From Bedellia somnulentella (lineage: Eukaryota > Arthropoda > Insecta > Lepidoptera > Bedelliidae), in contig OY755175.1 in NCBI GenBank assembly GCA_963576735.1, positions 14,462,401 to 14,526,400 of the forward strand: DNA of 64,000 nt, read 5' to 3'. The notes below the pieces were generated by a model. The model did not search any database and was not told where the DNA came from. It worked only from the letters and a program-made list of their open reading frames with translations. The number at the start of each line of letters is the position of its first letter. The stretch's first letter is position 1. Shown piece after piece: positions 62,401 through 64,000 of this stretch. Made by a program: the position numbers and the translations under genes.

Positions 62401-63619
62401 AATGATTTATGGGTGAGTCACTTTCTAGGTGTATAAACGAGGCAGGTTTGAAAATATGTGACATATTCATCTTGTGGTGGCTTCCGCTAATAGTATAAAA
62501 TATATCCTATGTGATTAGAATGTTCTTGTTCATGAAAACCTCATGTGGGGATTATTTCTAATAAATAAGGGATAAATAAAGGAAAGAAAAATTTCGACAC
62601 CAACGGGGATCGAACCCACGACCTCCGGGTATACGCCCCCGTCGCTCTGCCAATTGAGCTATAGTGTCACTAGAAGCCATTGACACTATAGTTATATCAT
62701 ATATCCTATGGGAGTCTGAAGGCCTATAATAAGATTGCATAGAGCCTTTACAACTTATTATAGGAATTCATTTGGTTTTCGTAAGAATAATCTCAGGTAA
62801 AACATACATACATACATACATATACTCACGGCTATAAATCCCTAAATGGGGTTGCCAGAGCTGAGAAATTAGAAATTCCTCAGCCACTTTTGGAAGTTGA
62901 GTGGGGAAAAGATGGTAGAATAAAGGTTGTTGGTGATGGGTCTCCAACCGCATCGCCCAAAAATCCCTCAAAAGCTCCAAAACCGTTAGTCGCCTCTTAC
63001 GTACACCCACCGGAATAGATGGGGTAGTGCTATTCTAAGCCGACACTACACAGCAAAACTTAAAGATATCACAACTTAAAGATACAACTGCGTGCTTGAG
63101 CAATAGAACCGCTACGAACGGTTAAAATGAAAACTGTGACAGTTTCAAGCAGTTACAGATTGCGTAAGTCGCAACTTAACGAATTAGATGAGCTAACTGA
63201 GCAAACAGTTTGTATAAAAACTAATCACAAATCGTGGTAAAATGTTTATTGAAAACCGCTAGTAATCTACGTTGTTTATCTATTCTATTAGTCTTTACCT
63301 ACCCCAATGGGAAATAGTTGCGTGACTATAGGTATGTATCTATTTAGATATAATAAAATATCAATTCGCATTCCAGACTATTCCATTACCATCGTCACTG
63401 TCAGGCAGATCTCCAGGAAAAGAAGACTCAAAGTCCCAAGCCGCTGAGAAGGCCGCCAAGGCCCAAGCCGCCGCCACAGCCTCTAAGGCCCAGGCCGCTG
63501 CTGCTGCCACAAGGTCCCAAACCACCACCACAACAGTAAAGGCCCCACTACCAGAAGCCTTTAGCTTACAATTTGCATTTGGCATCGAAACTAATCGACC
63601 TTCATCTCCAACAAAATAA
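53362..63619 (+). CDS. Leucine-rich repeat protein, LRRC43-like, 9 exons
   Basis: Exons: 53362-53446, 55687-56076, 56412-56621, 57375-57523, 59673-59864, 60539-60710, 61665-61888, 62221-62412, 63377-63619. All use GT-AG and the phases agree, giving about 618 residues. Residues 1-160 are a Lys-rich helical N-terminus; about 165-300 are LRRs (LTFLNLSGNYL, IRGIELQANHI, LIYLGLGLNLI, LVVLDLGDNDI, LKSLVLAGNPC) capped by PRLEWLDNREI. Then come a beta-rich middle, an acidic run EEEEEA and an Ala/Lys/Gln-rich tail before the C-terminus. Order of LRRs, cap and length match LRRC43, a little-studied protein; I infer a structural role and no enzyme activity. Many introns carry SINEs close to splice sites. 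Confidence 0.85.
53484..53577 (+). mobile_element. LINE 3' tail, plus
   Basis: AGTGATGATCGATAGCCTCTG and CCACCCCAATGGGAACTTG with a weak tail, starting only about 40 bp after the exon 1 donor. Confidence 0.75.
53651..53762 (-). mobile_element. LINE 3' tail, minus
   Basis: CATACATACATTCATATACTT, AATATCGATCGTCACTTAG and a CTCTCGAGCTTCTATGG block, inverted relative to the previous tail. Confidence 0.75.
53763..54534. other. Intron 1 sequence, nothing recognised
   Basis: No gene or clear repeat is visible. Confidence 0.4.
54535..55271 (-). mobile_element. SINE A interrupted by another retroelement
   Basis: The tail and body (54535-54732) and head (55236-55271) flank a 503-bp insertion. The head reads CTATTCTAACCCGACACAAC. 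Confidence 0.85.
54733..55235 (-). mobile_element. Unclassified retroelement with A-rich end and 12-bp duplication
   Basis: Flanked by AATGGGGTAGTG (54721-54732 and 55236-55247). In minus orientation it ends GGATTTCCCCACGTAAAAAA plus C/A, so it is a non-LTR or SINE-type insertion. It is GC-rich relative to its flanks; a short frame (54973-54758, minus) is Arg/Lys-rich but not recognisable. It is unlike SINE A, SINE B or the RTE-like LINE. Confidence 0.75.
55476..55658 (-). mobile_element. SINE A, head-truncated, 28 bp before exon 2
   Basis: Flanked by AATGCAAAT (55467-55475 and 55659-55667). It ends at CCCCAATCCCGTTTGTCAAG, so the last 75 bp of the head are missing. Confidence 0.9.
55687..56076 (+). 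CDS. LRR gene exon 2
   Basis: Encodes 129 residues (WQERIETGVPWTILEEACRY to RLIYSKV), Lys-rich and helical. Two donors are possible: GTAAGT at 56073 leaves the wrong phase, while GTAAAA at 56077 restores the frame into exon 3 (AAT, then LDKSLLDF). I therefore place the end at 56076. Confidence 0.85.
56104..56352 (+). mobile_element. SINE A, 27 bp after exon 2
   Basis: Flanked by TACACATTCAAT (56092-56103 and 56353-56364). It carries an intact B-box-like GGTTCGAGACC at 56214-56224. It is inverted relative to the SINE before exon 2. Confidence 0.94.
56412..56621 (+). CDS. LRR gene exon 3
   Basis: Encodes the first three LRRs: FLNLSGNYLKTL, GIELQANHISAV and YLGLGLNLINN. The acceptor is GCTTACAG. 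Confidence 0.93.
56660..57008 (-). mobile_element. SINE B, full length, older
   Basis: Minus-strand head with TAGCTCAGTGATAAGAAGAT and GTTCGACTCC, a better tRNA match than the other copies. TAATAAATA flanks it at about 56646 and 57009. It has more substitutions than the copy at 57789. Confidence 0.9.
57009..57374. other. Intron 3 remainder
   Basis: Nothing recognised before the TTTTGTTCAG acceptor of exon 4. Confidence 0.4.
57375..57523 (+). CDS. LRR gene exon 4
   Basis: Encodes NLVVLDLGDNDIYNLAEVID and LKSLVLAGNPCS, two further LRRs, in phase from exon 3 (split Glu codon) and ending in phase 0. Confidence 0.95.
57789..58157 (-). mobile_element. SINE B, full length, young
   Basis: Flanked by a perfect 12-bp duplication TTACCATTTTTA (57777-57788 and 58158-58169). 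The head and body are almost identical to the copy split by the hAT. Confidence 0.95.
58213..58360 (-). repeat. Decayed SINE B
   Basis: TCACGCCTTCTATCCCGAATG, CTGCTGAACATCAG and AAGTACCCACGTTTTCCTTGG match SINE B in order. Confidence 0.6.
58574..58700. repeat. CGATA-rich quasi-palindromic repeat, hAT-like end
   Basis: AAGGATGCAACGATACCGATA begins a run of CGATAC, TATCG and TACGAT words lasting about 110 bp. Some insect hAT elements have similar ends; no second end or duplication was found. Confidence 0.4.
58701..59238. other. Intron 4, nothing recognised
   Basis: AT-rich with a (TA)n microsatellite at about 59214-59236. Confidence 0.5.
59239..59329. repeat. 36-bp hairpin with a (TA)n loop
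   Basis: AACACCTACTATTACAATTT and onward to AGCTCAGTA (59239-59274) is complementary to 59294-59329 with one mismatch; the loop is a (TA) run of about 19 nt. No coding content. Confidence 0.85.
59462..59580 (-). repeat. SINE A fragment, diverged
   Basis: CATATATTCACGGCCATAAAT, AAAAAGGGGTAGTCAGAG and TATTTGGAAGTTGATAGGG. Confidence 0.7.
59673..59864 (+). CDS. LRR gene exon 5
   Basis: Encodes 64 residues: the LRR cap LQKMPRLEWLDNREI, then DDFLFTYFNFSIIRITF. Phase 0 at both ends; donor GTAAGA. Confidence 0.95.
59865..60275. other. Intron 5 proximal part
   Basis: Nothing recognised before the SINE at 60276. Confidence 0.4.
60276..60532 (+). mobile_element. SINE A ending at the exon 6 splice acceptor
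   Basis: A full copy whose tail has six TATG units and ends six bases before the exon (TTTTAG, then AGTGGAACC). The 3' splice signal region is therefore SINE-derived. Confidence 0.92.
60539..60710 (+). CDS. LRR gene exon 6
   Basis: Encodes SGTPLFFIELELPLLDSFRR to VAGAGGSTSRTT, with an acidic PPPEDEEWEN stretch. Ends in phase 1. Confidence 0.92.
61056..61384 (+). pseudogene. RTE-like LINE, 5'-truncated 3' end
   Basis: Broken frames encode DDIVRKIEN and SRGRPRRTNLDQIESVLKKA up to a frameshift (GCTGAGAG at 61286), followed by CGTGAGTATATATATGTATG. Confidence 0.85.
61665..61888 (+). CDS. LRR gene exon 7
   Basis: Encodes 74 residues: EEEEEAIVELDVYEGLAPVD, then VIYNFTHFESNRVQWNK and RTEITLRFICSY. 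Donor GTAAGT. Confidence 0.94.
62221..62412 (+). CDS. LRR gene exon 8
   Basis: Encodes SSAQKKPPSAKSTTRMASGE, LRVVLATVKCKLGQVDW and WPDNDLW. GC-rich compared with its introns; donor GTGAGT. Confidence 0.94.
62596..62671 (-). repeat. tRNA-like sequence (tRNA-derived SINE head or pseudogene)
   Basis: The minus strand folds as a near cloverleaf: acceptor GACACTA with TGGTGTC, D-stem GCTC/GAGC, A box TAGCTCAATTGGCAGAG and B box GGTTCGATCC. The anticodon stem-loop does not fit the standard 5-bp stem and 7-nt loop, so I do not call a functional tRNA. CTATAGTGTCA (62660-62670) is repeated inverted just beyond its 5' end at about 62684-62694. Confidence 0.65.
62803..63055 (-). mobile_element. SINE A in intron 8
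   Basis: A complete copy with a five-unit CATA tail and a head ending ACACTACACAGC. AAAAC flanks both sides. Confidence 0.9.
63289..63340 (+). mobile_element. Minimal LINE 3' tail
   Basis: Only GTCTTTACCTACCCCAATGGG, a TTGCGTGA-like block and a short TATG tail remain. Confidence 0.7.
63377..63619 (+). CDS. LRR gene exon 9 (terminal)
   Basis: Eighty codons and a TAA. It has a low-complexity AAEKAAKAQAAATASKAQAA segment, then PLPEAFSLQFAFGIETN and PSSPTK. Confidence 0.93.
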   Translation, partial: TIPLPSSLSGRSPGKEDSKSQAAEKAAKAQAAATASKAQAAAAATRSQTTTTTVKAPLPEAFSLQFAFGIETNRPSSPTK

Positions 63620-63826
63620 GCTTAAGTCTTGATCCGATTTAATTGACTACCTATGGCTAGAAAACAATGACAAGTTCGTGAAAATAATATTATTCTAAAC
63701 ATCGGTTACCCTATTAAAATTTCTATTGATTATTGTATTTGCTTAGTTCCTATTGTTAATATTTGCGATTATTAATATTTTTTTGTGATATAAAGTAAAA
63801 ATGTATTATTTATAGACATTTTTGTA

Positions 63827-63832
63827 AATAAA
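63827..63832 (+). terminator. Polyadenylation signal of the LRR gene
   Basis: AATAAA about 210 bases after the stop codon, in an AT-rich 3' untranslated region. Confidence 0.6.
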
Positions 63833-64000
63833 TGTAGTTTGGTATGTTATCTTTTATTTGTATCATAATGAATGCTCTTATCAAACCATCAGAGTTGTTT
63901 CTGGCCAACCCTATAAGCCTACCCTATATAGGATGATTCTATAAATCGCGCTAGTCAGTTAATAAGTATTTGTGAAATTTTGTAACGTTCTTGTATTAAT

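Noticed and set aside
62596..62671. Functional tRNA gene
   Set aside because: Acceptor, D and T arms fit, but the anticodon arm does not give a 5-bp stem with a 7-nt loop and T at position 33.
5190..63055. CRISPR-like array from the regularly repeated SINE A blocks
   Set aside because: Copies are dispersed, in both orientations, with target duplications and TATG tails: retroposons, not a spacer array.

Overview
The window is nuclear DNA from an insect, most likely a moth or butterfly (Lepidoptera). It is AT-rich, has short GT-AG exons spread over long introns, and is saturated with transposons: a (TATG)n-tailed SINE present more than 20 times, a tRNA-headed SINE, RTE-like LINE tails, mariner, Transib, hAT, Copia and Gypsy copies, and MITEs with TWA target duplications. 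No species can be named from the sequence. There is one 200-base assembly gap (8590-8789).

Two host genes can be reconstructed exon by exon. On the minus strand, 46676 down to 24823, is a 13-exon SLC5-type sodium:solute symporter of about 638 residues, closest to sodium-coupled monocarboxylate transporters. All splice phases agree. The first coding exon adds an unusual N-terminal hydrophobic segment. On the plus strand, 53362 to 63619, is a 9-exon leucine-rich-repeat gene of about 618 residues with the layout of LRRC43. The two genes are divergent; the roughly 1.6 kb between them (51770-53361) is the likely promoter region and holds a candidate CTCF-type motif.

Layout: 1-24.8 kb has no host gene I can support. 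It holds a mariner relic, a Transib relic that keeps its intron, MITEs (one a head-to-head dimer), a 577-bp foldback element, SINE and LINE tails, and a GC-rich island at 18.76-18.99 kb. From 24.8 to 51.8 kb is the transporter, whose introns hold an RTE-like LINE split by an internally deleted Copia element, a Gypsy derivative with Gag fused directly to integrase in one open frame, and a three-level nest (SINE A inside hAT inside SINE B). From 53.3 to 64 kb is the LRR gene, whose introns are packed with SINEs lying within tens of bases of splice sites.

SINE A is the most informative repeat here. It shares about 80 nt at its 5' end and about 45 nt at its 3' end with the LINE at 30.2-35.4 kb, with an unrelated middle carrying a B-box-like motif. 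It therefore looks like a non-autonomous partner of that LINE. Two oppositely oriented copies flank exon 2 of the LRR gene within 30 bp on each side, an arrangement that could promote circular RNA formation. I see no CRISPR array, operon or bacterial-type system.
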